Origin: Acidimicrobiales bacterium
GTDB taxonomy: Bacteria; Actinomycetota; Acidimicrobiia; Acidimicrobiales; RAAP-2
Reading direction: 5' to 3'
Length of the DNA: 6,100 nucleotides
NCBI GenBank assembly: GCA_030044045.1
Contig: JASHWO010000240.1
Location: forward strand, 1-6,100
A program made the position numbers and the translations under genes. Numbering within the stretch: position 1 is the first letter of the stretch; the number at the start of each line of letters is the position of its first letter. Shown in pieces: positions 1 through 6,009 of the stretch. A model generated the notes under the pieces. That model ran no database searches and was not told where the DNA came from. It saw nothing but the letters and a program-made list of their open reading frames with translations.

Positions 1-3000
1 GTGACCGAGCCGACGGGCACGGCCACCGAGCCGCCCGACGCCGCCACCGTGGCGGTCAGTGTGACCGTCTGGCCGAACGCCGCCTTGGGCGCGCCCGAGG
101 TGACGGTCACCGTCGTGCCGGTGGACGACACGGTGAATGTCGCAGCCGTGGCGGTGCTGGCAACGAACCCCGTGCCCGGCACCAGGGTCGCCTCCACCTG
201 GTCGGTGCCCACCGGCAGGTCACCGGCCACCGTGGTGTCGGTGGCCGTGGCGGTGCCCTGGCCCCCCACCGGTGAGCCCGGCGCCAACGCCACCGTGCCC
301 ACCGTCTTGCCGCCGACGGTGAAGTCCACTGTGCCGGTTGGCGCTGCGGCGCTGCCGGTATTGGTCACCGTCGCCGTCAGCGTCACCGGCACCCCGTAGG
401 CGGCCTGGGTGGCCGGCGCGCCCCCGATCGTCAGGGCCAGGTCCGTGGTGGTGGTGGCCGTGGCCACGGCGACCGTCGTCGACGCCGCTGTCGCCTGCGG
501 GACCGGGGCGTAGTACTGGTCACCGGAGTAGGTGGCCGTGATGGTGTCGGCACCCACCGGGAGCGTGTGCGTGGTCAGGTGGGCCGAGCCGCCGCTCAGG
601 GGCATGAGACCCAGCTCGGTGGTCCCGGCCAGGATCACCACTGTGCCGGTCGGCACCGTGGTCCCTGACTCGGGCACGGTGGCCGTCAGGGTCACTGTCG
701 ACCCGTAGGTGGTTGTCAGCGCCGACGGCGTCAGCGTGAGGGTGCTCGGACCCTGTACGTCCTGGGTCAGTGTCGGCGACCGGCCGGCGCCGTTGTCGGT
801 GTCGCCGCCGTACACGGCGTAGAGGGACTGGGGGCCGACCGGGAGCGCGTGGGTGGTGAAGGTGGCCTCGCCTGTGATGTCCAGGGGCAGTGTGGCGGCC
901 ACGGCGGTACTGGCGCCCCCCACCACGTCGGTGATCGAGACCTTGCCGGTGGGGGCGATCACGCCGTTCCCGGTGACCTGGACCGTGAGGGTCACGGCCG
1001 TGCCCTCGGCTGCCGGGTTGGCCGAGGACAGCAGGACCACGCGGCTGGCCGTTCCGTTCACGGTGAGGACGAACTGGGGTGCGACGCTGGTCGACGTGGC
1101 GAACTCTCCGGCTGTCGAGGTGACGAAGCTGGCCGTCACCGTGTGGGGGCCAGCTGTCAGGGCCAGCGGCCCGTATGTCCCCGAGGGCACCGCCAGGGTG
1201 GCCACGGCGTCGGCCACTGTGGTGCCGCCGGGAGAGAGGTGCTGGGGGGTGCCCACCTTCTTGCCGTCGATCGAGAACTGTACTGTCCCCTGCGGCACCA
1301 CCGGGTCGGCCACCAGGGCCACGGTGGCCTGCAGGCGGAACGATGTCCCGTATGTGACGGCGGTGACCGACGTTGTGTCGGAGCCCAGGACCCCGACGGT
1401 CACCGTGGTGGCGGTGCCGTGTTGGAAGGCCCCGGCGTCGCAGCCGGTGGCCGGGCGGCTCACGCCGTTCTCGCCTTCGGCCGGGCAGGCGTCGCTGGCT
1501 GTGGTGGCGGCTGTCTTGCCGGCCACGCCGATCGCCGGGCTACCGGGCAGCAGGGCCACCGTCGGAGGCACCCCGGTGCCGTAGGTGCCGAAGGAGACCA
1601 GGCCGGGGGCGCTGCCCCCTGTCGTCGCCCCGGGGCAGCTCGTATCACTCCCGGTGACCACGTTGTCGTAGCCGCGGAAGGCCGACATCCCGTAGTAGCC
1701 GTCGCAGTAGAAGCCGCCGCCGTTGTGGGAGGAGAAGTAGTCGTTGTCCACCACCACCGAGCTCCCCGACGACCCTGTGGCGTAGAGCGAGCCGCCGGCG
1801 GCTGTGACGAAGCTGTCGTTGACCAGCGTGTCGTCGCCGAAGCCGTCGTAGAGGTCGGCGGCGTCCCCGTACGGTGTGGATCCGGCCTGTGTGGCCGAGT
1901 CTGTGAAGAAGGTGCTGTTCTCCACGGTCACCGGACCGCTGGTCAGGACGGCGCCGACCCGGTTGCTGGTGTCGTGGTCGAAGGTGTCGTCGGTCAGGTG
2001 GCCCTGGGCCTCGGGGACGACCAGGTCCAGGGCGCCGGCGGCCGTCACCTGCTGCCCGGCCGCCACTGTCGCCCGCCCGTGCTGGAATTCCAGGCCCTCG
2101 ATGGCCACTGTCCATCTCGCCTTGACGCGCAGTATCTGGGTGGCCCCCCCTCCGTCGAGCACCACCTCGTGGCCGGCGCCGTCGATAGTCAGCGTGCCTG
2201 TCCCGGGGGCGGAGAGAGCTGTGTAGACCACCGGGCTCCCCGCGGTGAGGTCCACCGTCGTGTTCCCGGCGAACGTGACGGTGATCGCGCCGTACCCGCC
2301 GCCCTTGGCCAGGGCTGTGGCCTCGGCCACCGCCGCCCGGAAGGTGCATGTCCCGGAACCGCTGAAGCAGGCGGTCTCCCCGGTCGCCAGCGCGGTGGCT
2401 GTGGTGTCGTCGGCGCTGGTGTTCACCGTCAACGTGATCGACGGCGGCGATGTGCTGGCCCCGGCCTGGGCCGCCGGCCCGGTCACCACCGCCACCGAGA
2501 TGACTGACACCGTGGTGGTACAGGCGAGGACGAACGAGAGGAAGAAGGCCGTGCGTCGGTGGCGGAGCCGCCAGGGAGTCATCATCGCCGGGTCCGGGTG
2601 GTGCAGGAACGCCGGTGGCTCCGGGCCGGCGTCCACCGCGTAGGGGGCGGTCGGGCTGTACGGCCCCGCCCCCGCCGGCCCGCCCCCACCGGCCGCCGGC
2701 GACCCCGGACCGGGATCGGCCGCCTCGCCCAGCCGGAGCAGGACGGTGGCGACGGCGACCGGCAGGCCCAGGAACAGGAGCTGCCCCAGCATCTCCCCGA
2801 CGACCGCCCCCCCGGTGCGGTCGATCTGGTAGCCGACCCAGGTGAGCCCGGCCGCGGCCGCCACCCCAGCCACCACCGCACCGATCATCGAGGCGGTCAC
2901 CGTTCCCCACCGGCCCCGGACGGCGCCGGCGCTCCGCCGGAGGGCGGCCACGCTCCGCCGCCCCGCCGGCGGGTCGGCCAGCACGTTGGCCGGGACCACC

Positions 3001-3575
3001 AGGGAGCAGCGGGCGGCCCACAGCGCGGCGGCAGCCAGCGGGATGGCCAGCACCACCAGGGTCTTGACCGACGGCCAGCGCCGCAGGGCGCCCGGCCACC
3101 GGCGGCGTACCAGGTGGCGTACCGGGGTGAGCAGGAGGCCCAGGATCCCGGCCACCGAGACGACCGGGCTCAGGAGGGCCAGGGCGGCGAAGCCGGCCAC
3201 CGCCAGCATCGCCCCGACGGTCGAGGAGGGGCTGTGCCGCACCCCGGCCACTACGGAGCGGAGCACCCGGGGCCGGCGCCGGGCCAGGGAGTCGTCGGTC
3301 ACCCGGGCCGCCGCCCCCATGCCGCCGAAGGCCAGTGGTCCCCCGACCAGGGCCAGGAAGCCGGTGGCCACCGCCGTGACGGCGATCATGCCCGAGGTGG
3401 TCAACCGGCCGTGGACCATCATCGACGGGAACAGGTGGGGCAGCTGGCGGAACACCAGCGACCCCAGCCAGGCGGCCAGCCCCAGCCCCAGGCCGGTCAG
3501 GAGCACGACCAGGCCCAACCGCCACCAGGACCGGCCGTACAGGCGGGCCAGGTCCCGCAGTTCCCGGCGGATCAT
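1..3575 (-). CDS. Membrane domain fused to beta-helix and bacterial Ig-like repeat protein, partial (C-terminus beyond left edge)
   Basis: One open frame runs from ATG at 3575 to position 3 with no stop, giving at least 1191 residues. Residues 1-285 contain about six membrane helices (near 20-42, 62-88, 118-152, 170-188, 226-247 and 262-282). The stretch at 187-223, with ALRRS followed by RGRW, resembles the glycerophosphodiester phosphodiesterase membrane-domain/YciC-like family. Residues 286-330 are a Pro/Gly/Ala linker. Residues 331-371 resemble a signal peptide. Residues ~380-670 look like a secreted beta-helix, opening with a CTFRAAVAEA motif (the CSLREAI-type start) and closing with SPAIG...RPATGCDAGAF, as in choice-of-anchor Q proteins. 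Ig-like repeats follow at ~722-839, 842-940, 943-1038, 1044-1150 and 1152 to the edge, with TYG..VTLTATV, PTGTV and LPVG motifs. The likely role is a surface stalk or adhesin; no enzyme site is visible. GTG at 3626 is an alternative start; neither start has a clear ribosome site. An in-frame TAG at 3666-3668 bounds the frame. A separate Ig protein starting at 2585 remains possible. Confidence 0.85.
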   Translation of the reverse strand, partial: MIRRELRDLARLYGRSWWRLGLVVLLTGLGLGLAAWLGSLVFRQLPHLFPSMMVHGRLTTSGMIAVTAVATGFLALVGGPLAFGGMGAAARVTDDSLARRRPRVLRSVVAGVRHSPSSTVGAMLAVAGFAALALLSPVVSVAGILGLLLTPVRHLVRRRWPGALRRWPSVKTLVVLAIPLAAAALWAARCSLVVPANVLADPPAGRRSVAALRRSAGAVRGRWGTVTASMIGAVVAGVAAAAGLTWVGYQIDRTGGAVVGEMLGQLLFLGLPVAVATVLLRLGEAADPGPGSPAAGGGGPAGAGPYSPTAPYAVDAGPEPPAFLHHPDPAMMTPWRLRHRRTAFFLSFVLACTTTVSVISVAVVTGPAAQAGASTSPPSITLTVNTSADDTTATALATGETACFSGSGTCTFRAAVAEATALAKGGGYGAITVTFAGNTTVDLTAGSPVVYTALSAPGTGTLTIDGAGHEVVLDGGGATQILRVKARWTVAIEGLEFQHGRATVAAGQQVTAAGALDLVVPEAQGHLTDDTFDHDTSNRVGAVLTSGPVTVENSTFFTDSATQAGSTPYGDAADLYDGFGDDTLVNDSFVTAAGGSLYATGSSGSSVVVDNDYFSSHNGGGFYCDGYYGMSAFRGYDNVVTGSDTSCPGATTGGSAPGLVSFGTYGTGVPPTVALLPGSPAIGVAGKTAATTASDACPAEGENGVSRPATGCDAGAFQHGTATTVTVGVLGSDTTSVTAVTYGTSFRLQATVALVADPVVPQGTVQFSIDGKKVGTPQHLSPGGTTVADAVATLAVPSGTYGPLALTAGPHTVTASFVTSTAGEFATSTSVAPQFVLTVNGTASRVVLLSSANPAAEGTAVTLTVQVTGNGVIAPTGKVSITDVVGGASTAVAATLPLDITGEATFTTHALPVGPQSLYAVYGGDTDNGAGRSPTLTQDVQGPSTLTLTPSALTTTYGSTVTLTATVPESGTTVPTGTVVILAGTTELGLMPLSGGSAHLTTHTLPVGADTITATYSGDQYYAPVPQATAASTTVAVATATTTTDLALTIGGAPATQAAYGVPVTLTATVTNTGSAAAPTGTVDFTVGGKTVGTVALAPGSPVGGQGTATATDTTVAGDLPVGTDQVEATLVPGTGFVASTATAATFTVSSTGTTVTVTSGAPKAAFGQTVTLTATVAASGGSVAVPVGSV
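2463..2585 (-). other. Internal signal-peptide-like segment and alternative start of the Ig-repeat part
   Basis: Within the long minus-strand frame, a tandem ATG ATG pair (2585-2580) is followed by a basic stretch (RLRHRR), about 23 hydrophobic residues and an AQA/GA site that would suit signal peptidase after residue 41 of this part. This is the normal N-terminus of a secreted actinobacterial protein. Seen as part of the fused protein, it would be a seventh helix with positive residues on the cytoplasmic side, exporting everything after it. A TGA in the next frame overlaps the ATG (ATGA arrangement), the usual way neighbouring genes couple. The membrane-domain frame does not use that TGA. 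Only a weak purine stretch precedes the ATG. Confidence 0.45.
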
Positions 3576-3662
3576 GGCTGTGAGCCGGCCGCTCGGCCGG
3601 GTGGCCGGACCTGCAGCACCCGGCACCAGGTCGGATCCGCCGTCCGTTCCATCGCGTGCTGC

Positions 3663-3673
3663 AGGCTAGTCAA
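3663..3673 (-). promoter_or_regulatory. Weak promoter-like motifs upstream of the membrane/Ig gene
   Basis: In the 162-base gap between the two divergent starts, the minus strand carries TTGACT (3673-3668) and, overlapping it, TAGCCT (3668-3663), which fits the actinobacterial TAnnnT form of a -10 box. No convincing partner element lies at the right distance from either motif. If TAGCCT is used, transcription would begin about 30 bases before the alternative GTG start at 3626. This is a guess from consensus only. Confidence 0.15.
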
Positions 3674-3701
3674 ACGAGCCAGGTCAGCGAGGGAAGGTGG
3701 A

Positions 3702-3730
3702 TGGTTCCCCGGGAGGCCGGGCCGTAGACT
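3702..3730 (+). promoter_or_regulatory. Predicted leaderless promoter of the small plus-strand gene
   Basis: TAGACT at 3725-3730 matches the TAnnnT -10 form and ends seven bases before the ATG at 3738, so transcription would begin at or next to the start codon. A weak -35 candidate (TGGTTC, 3702-3707) lies 17 bases upstream. Leaderless transcripts are common in actinobacteria. A GGGAGG stretch at 3711-3716 is too far from the ATG to be a normal ribosome site, which favours the leaderless reading. Confidence 0.35.
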
Positions 3731-3737
3731 CCCCCGG

Positions 3738-4058
3738 ATGTTGCGGGTGCGCACCGAGTCCGGTTCGGTCTACGACGTCGACCGGGCCGGGATGCGCATC
3801 CGCCGCGTGCACGGCCGGCACGGCCCGGCGGACACCCAGCCCCAGGACGGCATCTGGCGCCGGTTCAGCGGGCTGGAGGGGCCGGCCGCCGGCCAGGTCA
3901 TGGTGGTCTACTGGGCGGCCGAGGCGGCCGGGGCCAGGGAGACCACCCTGGGCTTCCGCACCACGGTCGTCACCGAGGTGTCGGAGGTGGCGACAGAGCC
4001 GGCGCCCGAGCCGGGACGCCAGGCCGACGCCGCGCCCCGGCGACCCGGGCCGCAATGA
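3738..4058 (+). CDS. Small uncharacterised actinobacterial protein, 106 residues
   Basis: The protein begins MLRVRTESGSVYDVD and is soluble, with no signal peptide, helix-forming membrane segment or cysteine cluster. Residues 1-25 look like paired beta strands, residues 35-45 hold a DGIWRRFSGL stretch, and residues 52-60 (AGQVMVVYW) form another strand. A TTVVTEVSE strand follows and the last ~20 residues are a disordered, Pro/Ala-rich tail. This pattern (short SGSVYEVD-type opening, then a W-[RK]-x-F motif, then a hydrophobic strand) is familiar from small hypothetical proteins of actinobacteria, but no function is known to me. The ATG at 3738 is chosen because codon bias is good from there and TAGACT sits just upstream. 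The frame itself stays open farther upstream, but that part overlaps the opposite-strand gene and reads as its shadow. The gene stands alone, divergent from the membrane/Ig gene. Confidence 0.7.
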   Translation: MLRVRTESGSVYDVDRAGMRIRRVHGRHGPADTQPQDGIWRRFSGLEGPAAGQVMVVYWAAEAAGARETTLGFRTTVVTEVSEVATEPAPEPGRQADAAPRRPGPQ

Positions 4059-4069
4059 CCCCACGGCCC

Positions 4070-4079
4070 AGCACGTGCT
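4070..4079. repeat. 10-base perfect palindrome
   Basis: AGCACGTGCT is a perfect inverted repeat 11 bases after the stop of the small plus-strand gene. It lacks a loop, an extended stem or a following T run, so it is not a convincing terminator. It may be a chance occurrence in GC-rich DNA. Confidence 0.3.
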
Positions 4080-4111
4080 CGGCGGCGGTGTCCAGGTGCC
4101 AGATCGTCTCG

Positions 4112-4342
4112 TCAGCGTTCTTCGGCGCGCCACGCGGCCGGCGCCTCCGAGACAGAGGACCCTTCCGGCGGGAGGTCTGCGTCGAGGTCCCGTAGGACCG
4201 CGGCCATCGACCGACCGGATCCCGGAGCGATCCGACCCTGGGCGAGCAGCGACGCGTACCCTCCCTGCTCTTCCAGTGGGACCGTCTTGGCGATCGGTCG
4301 CCCGCGGTCGGTCACGACGACCGCACCGCGTTGTTTTTCTCG
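4112..4342 (-). pseudogene. Relic of a Phd/YefM-type (prevent-host-death) antitoxin, N-terminus missing
   Basis: The frame reads GAVVVTDRGRPIAKTVP near its start. This is the beta-strand core of Phd/YefM antitoxins, which normally read [EG]xVVVTxRGRPVAxLVP. Next comes GGYASLLAQGRI, as in relatives ending their DNA-binding domain, then a disordered toxin-binding tail ending SEAPAAWRAEER, matching the usual S-x-x-LxxxRxxER terminus. The roughly 15-20 residues that should precede it are absent. Upstream, the DNA is instead the 3' end of the zinc-ribbon gene, whose TGA lies at 4344-4346. A GTG at 4315 could start a 67-residue remnant, but it would lack the first strand and helix of the fold. No recognisable toxin follows the stop at 4112-4114. 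It is probably non-functional; in intact systems the family represses its own operon and neutralises a partner toxin. Confidence 0.62.
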
Positions 4343-4343
4343 A

Positions 4344-5219
4344 TCAGTCCGCGGTGGCGGCGAGGGCCTGGCCGCAGGAGCGGCAGAACGCGTTGCCGAC
4401 CGGATTGTCGGCTCCGCAAGACGAACAGTGGCCGGCCCGCGGTTCCGACGCGGCGGGCTCGTCGACCGTGGGGGCCGGCTCCGGGCCCGAGGCGGTGGCG
4501 GGCGGCGACGGTGCCAGGAAGGAGGAGCCGGCAGCCGGCGGCGCCGGGCGGGCGGGGGGATTGGTGGCCGGGCTCCCCCCGGCGGCGTAGGGACCGCCGC
4601 CGGCGGCGTACTGGCCCCCGACCCCGTGGTGCACATGGCCGCCGGCGGTGCCGGCAAGGTGCTCGGGCTCGTTGCGCCGGACGACCGCTCCCACGATCGC
4701 CGCGACCGTGCCGGCCAGTGCGACGAACCCGCCCCACGAGTAGGTCGTTCCCGCCGGCTTGGCCAGGACGCCGACCAGGGTGAGGACGAAGGCGAGGCCG
4801 GTGGCCGCCGTCAGCAGCTGCCAGTGGGGGAAGGGGAGGCGCACCACGGGGATCGTGGCCCGGACCAGCAGGTAGGCGACGGTGGCGATGGCCAGGATGA
4901 GCACGAGGTACATCCAGCCCTGGTACAGGCCGTCGAGGGTGTAGGTGTCGAAGCCGTCGAGGCTGACGCTGAACCAGGGGAGGAAGAGCATGACGAAGAC
5001 CACGATCGCCGACGCGCCCACGACGATGTCGCCGGTGGCCAGTCGCTTGATGTCGAAGGTGACCGGGTACGTCGGGGCGGAAGGGGGCCCGGCCTGGCCG
5101 GACGGCTCGGTGGCCGGCGCCGGGGGCGGCGGAAGGGGCTTCGCCGGCACGGACGCCCCGCAGGCCGGGCAGAACCGACCCGACGGCCCGACCTCATTTC
5201 CACACTGCTGGCAGTACAT
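4344..5219 (-). CDS. Zinc-ribbon / four-helix membrane protein, 291 residues
   Basis: Each end carries a small zinc ribbon: C3-C6 with C17-C20 (MYCQQCG, CPACG) and C265-C268 with C279-C282 (CSSCG, CRSCG). Between them come a Pro-rich linker (28-50), four hydrophobic helices (near 64-84, 102-120, 133-153 and 162-180) and a second long Gly/Ala/Pro-rich linker with H, Y and G repeats (190-255). The first helix ends in an LPWF motif typical of actinobacterial zinc-ribbon membrane proteins. Both ribbons are predicted to face the cytoplasm, given the even number of helices. The protein probably has a sensing or scaffolding role; no enzymatic motif is visible. ATG at 5219 is well supported: AGGGGG at 5228-5233 (reading on the minus strand) is a ribosome site eight bases before it, and the first ribbon begins at residue 3. 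It is divergent from the kinase relic, and its stop abuts the antitoxin relic. Function is inferred from architecture only. Confidence 0.92.
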   Translation of the reverse strand: MYCQQCGNEVGPSGRFCPACGASVPAKPLPPPPAPATEPSGQAGPPSAPTYPVTFDIKRLATGDIVVGASAIVVFVMLFLPWFSVSLDGFDTYTLDGLYQGWMYLVLILAIATVAYLLVRATIPVVRLPFPHWQLLTAATGLAFVLTLVGVLAKPAGTTYSWGGFVALAGTVAAIVGAVVRRNEPEHLAGTAGGHVHHGVGGQYAAGGGPYAAGGSPATNPPARPAPPAAGSSFLAPSPPATASGPEPAPTVDEPAASEPRAGHCSSCGADNPVGNAFCRSCGQALAATAD

Positions 5220-5283
5220 GACCTCGGCCCCCTCTGTTCACGATGTCCGCCCGACGCCCTGGTGCCTTCAGGAACTGGCCCGG

Positions 5284-5292
5284 ACGTTAGCA
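5284..5292 (-). promoter_or_regulatory. Candidate extended -10 element for the zinc-ribbon gene
   Basis: On the minus strand TGCTAACGT fits the extended -10 pattern TGnTAnnnT. It would place the transcript start roughly 57 bases before the ATG at 5219, leaving room for the AGGGGG ribosome site. The -35 region is G-rich and does not match consensus, as is common with extended -10 promoters. The call rests on motif match alone. Confidence 0.28.
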
Positions 5293-5379
5293 CCGGGCAG
5301 AACTGCGTCCCGGCCCCGAGAGCACCTCCGGCTGAGCTACGCCACCGGCGTGACCCCGGCCCATCAGGGACGTGAGGAC

Positions 5380-5650
5380 GTGACCGGGACGCCGGGACTC
5401 GCCGGCTACCAGGTGCCGGGCGTGCTCGGCCGGGGCGGGTCGGGCCCGTCGTCCTTGCCCGGTACCCCGACGGGACCCTTGTCGCTGCCAAGTACCTGAC
5501 CGGCGACTGGGCCGACGAGGCGGCTCGCGCCCGCTTCCGCCGGGAGGCCCAGATCGTCGCCCCCCTCGTCCATCACCACGGCGTCCTGTCCTCCGCGTGC
5601 TCGACCCCGCCCCGCCGGTGGCCGCATCGCTGGCTCTCCATTGCCGGTGA
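5380..5650 (+). pseudogene. Frameshifted N-terminal fragment of a Ser/Thr protein kinase
   Basis: The GTG at 5380, preceded by AGGGA at 5366-5370, opens a normal kinase N-terminus. GYQVPGVLGRGGSG is the glycine-rich ATP loop (GxGxxG). Near the CCC run at 5445-5447 the homology moves to another frame, continuing VVLARYPDGTLVAAKYL. The AAG at 5490-5492 is the expected ATP-binding lysine (VAAK), and the GAG at 5544-5546 in FRREAQIV is the expected helix-C glutamate. Around 5587 it moves again, to VLRVLDPAPPVAASLAL, and stops at 5648-5650. Only about 85-90 residues of a ~260-residue catalytic domain are present; the HRD and DFG motifs are absent. Left in its first frame, the product would stop at 5497-5499. 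Two frame changes plus truncation argue for a decayed gene rather than a sequencing slip, though one slip cannot be excluded. Its intact relatives phosphorylate proteins, often with extracellular sensor domains. Confidence 0.72.
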
Positions 5651-5727
5651 CCCTGCCGCCGCCTATGGGAAACCCTTGCCCGGTCAGCAGTGTACTCCTC
5701 GACCCACGTCAGGGAAATTAGCAGGCT

Positions 5728-5757
5728 ATTGTACCATCCTCTTTGATGTGATGTCGA
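5728..5757 (-). promoter_or_regulatory. Sigma-70-like promoter in the AT-richer island, reading leftward
   Basis: On the minus strand TCGACA (5757-5752, five of six consensus bases) is followed after 18 bases by TACAAT (5733-5728, five of six). It would transcribe leftward into the kinase relic in antisense. No gene with coding character lies downstream in that direction before the zinc-ribbon gene, so it may be a leftover of deleted DNA. Confidence 0.3.
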
Positions 5758-5809
5758 CCGGATCGGTAGTCAATTCCATGGTAAGATTCACACTAGACGG
5801 TGGAATTAT

Positions 5810-5826
5810 CTAGAATTTCTCTCTAG
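5810..5826. repeat. Short inverted repeat in the AT-richer island
   Basis: CTAGA (5810-5814) and TCTAG (5822-5826) form a five-base inverted repeat around a seven-base centre. It sits near the right boundary of the AT-richer island, just before composition returns to GC-rich. It could be an operator or a trace of an element end, but at this length it may also be chance. Confidence 0.25.
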
Positions 5827-6009
5827 GTATACGCTGACAAACGAGAGGGGGTTCGTGATGCTCTGACACCGCCGGCGGTCCAGGATGGTGGCAAGCCTCG
5901 AACGACAGGTGGTATCCGCCAGAGGATCATCCCGAGTACCGCCCGCCGCCGATGGCCCACCCAGCATCGCCTTCGCGTTCGACGCTCCGGCAGGAGGCTG
6001 GCGAGATGC

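Larger units (their letters stand above)
5651..6009. other. Gene-free stretch containing an AT-richer island
   Basis: No reading frame here has convincing codon bias on either strand. From about 5690 to 5835 the base composition is near balanced, against the strongly GC-rich remainder, and A/T-rich words such as GGAATTATCTAGAATT appear. From 5840 on, GC content rises again, but codon third positions are mixed. A 68-codon minus-strand frame (5806-6012) has a proline/alanine-rich start and an ordinary tail and resembles nothing known to me. The area reads as a deletion or insertion scar next to the broken kinase. Confidence 0.5.

Noticed and set aside
1..1400. Possible tandem DNA repeats in the Ig region
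   Set aside because: The repeats are seen at protein level only (TYG, PTGTV, LPVG motifs); spacing and bases differ enough that no exact DNA repeat unit was found by eye.
849..2507. 552-codon plus-strand open frame
   Set aside because: Opposite-strand shadow of the Ig-repeat gene; its composition is Gly/Val/His-rich with no recognisable motif, while the minus frame shows clear domains.
2518..2534. Lipoprotein box (VLAC) near the start of the Ig-repeat half
   Set aside because: Leu at the -2 position is a poor fit, the hydrophobic stretch before the Cys is too short, and hydrophobic residues continue well past it, so an ordinary signal or membrane helix fits better.
1645..3525. 626-codon minus-strand open frame covering much of the membrane/Ig gene
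   Set aside because: It is out of phase with the true frame, lacks any domain, and is rich in Gly, Arg and Pro as expected for a shadow in high-GC DNA.
2559..3737. N-terminal extension of the small plus-strand gene (open frame back to 2559)
   Set aside because: The upstream part is a Gln/His/Gly/Arg-rich shadow of the opposite-strand membrane domain; coding character and a promoter box support the ATG at 3738.
4060..4118. Minus-strand frame reading KNADETIWHLDTAAEHVL just after the antitoxin relic, where a toxin would sit
   Set aside because: It has no start codon and no PIN, RelE or other toxin motif beyond a chance LDTA, and its codon bias is not better than that of a shadow frame.
5319..5349. 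tRNA-like stretch on the minus strand (GTAGCTCAGCCGG matches a tRNA D-arm)
   Set aside because: No matching acceptor stem, anticodon arm or T-arm (GGTTCGA-type) follows in the right order, so only about 13 bases agree with tRNA; chance or a tiny fragment.
5406..5627. 73-codon minus-strand frame opposite the kinase fragment, downstream of the leftward promoter-like boxes
   Set aside because: Gly/Pro-rich shadow of the kinase sequence; the plus strand has a glycine loop, lysine and helix-C glutamate that explain the bases.
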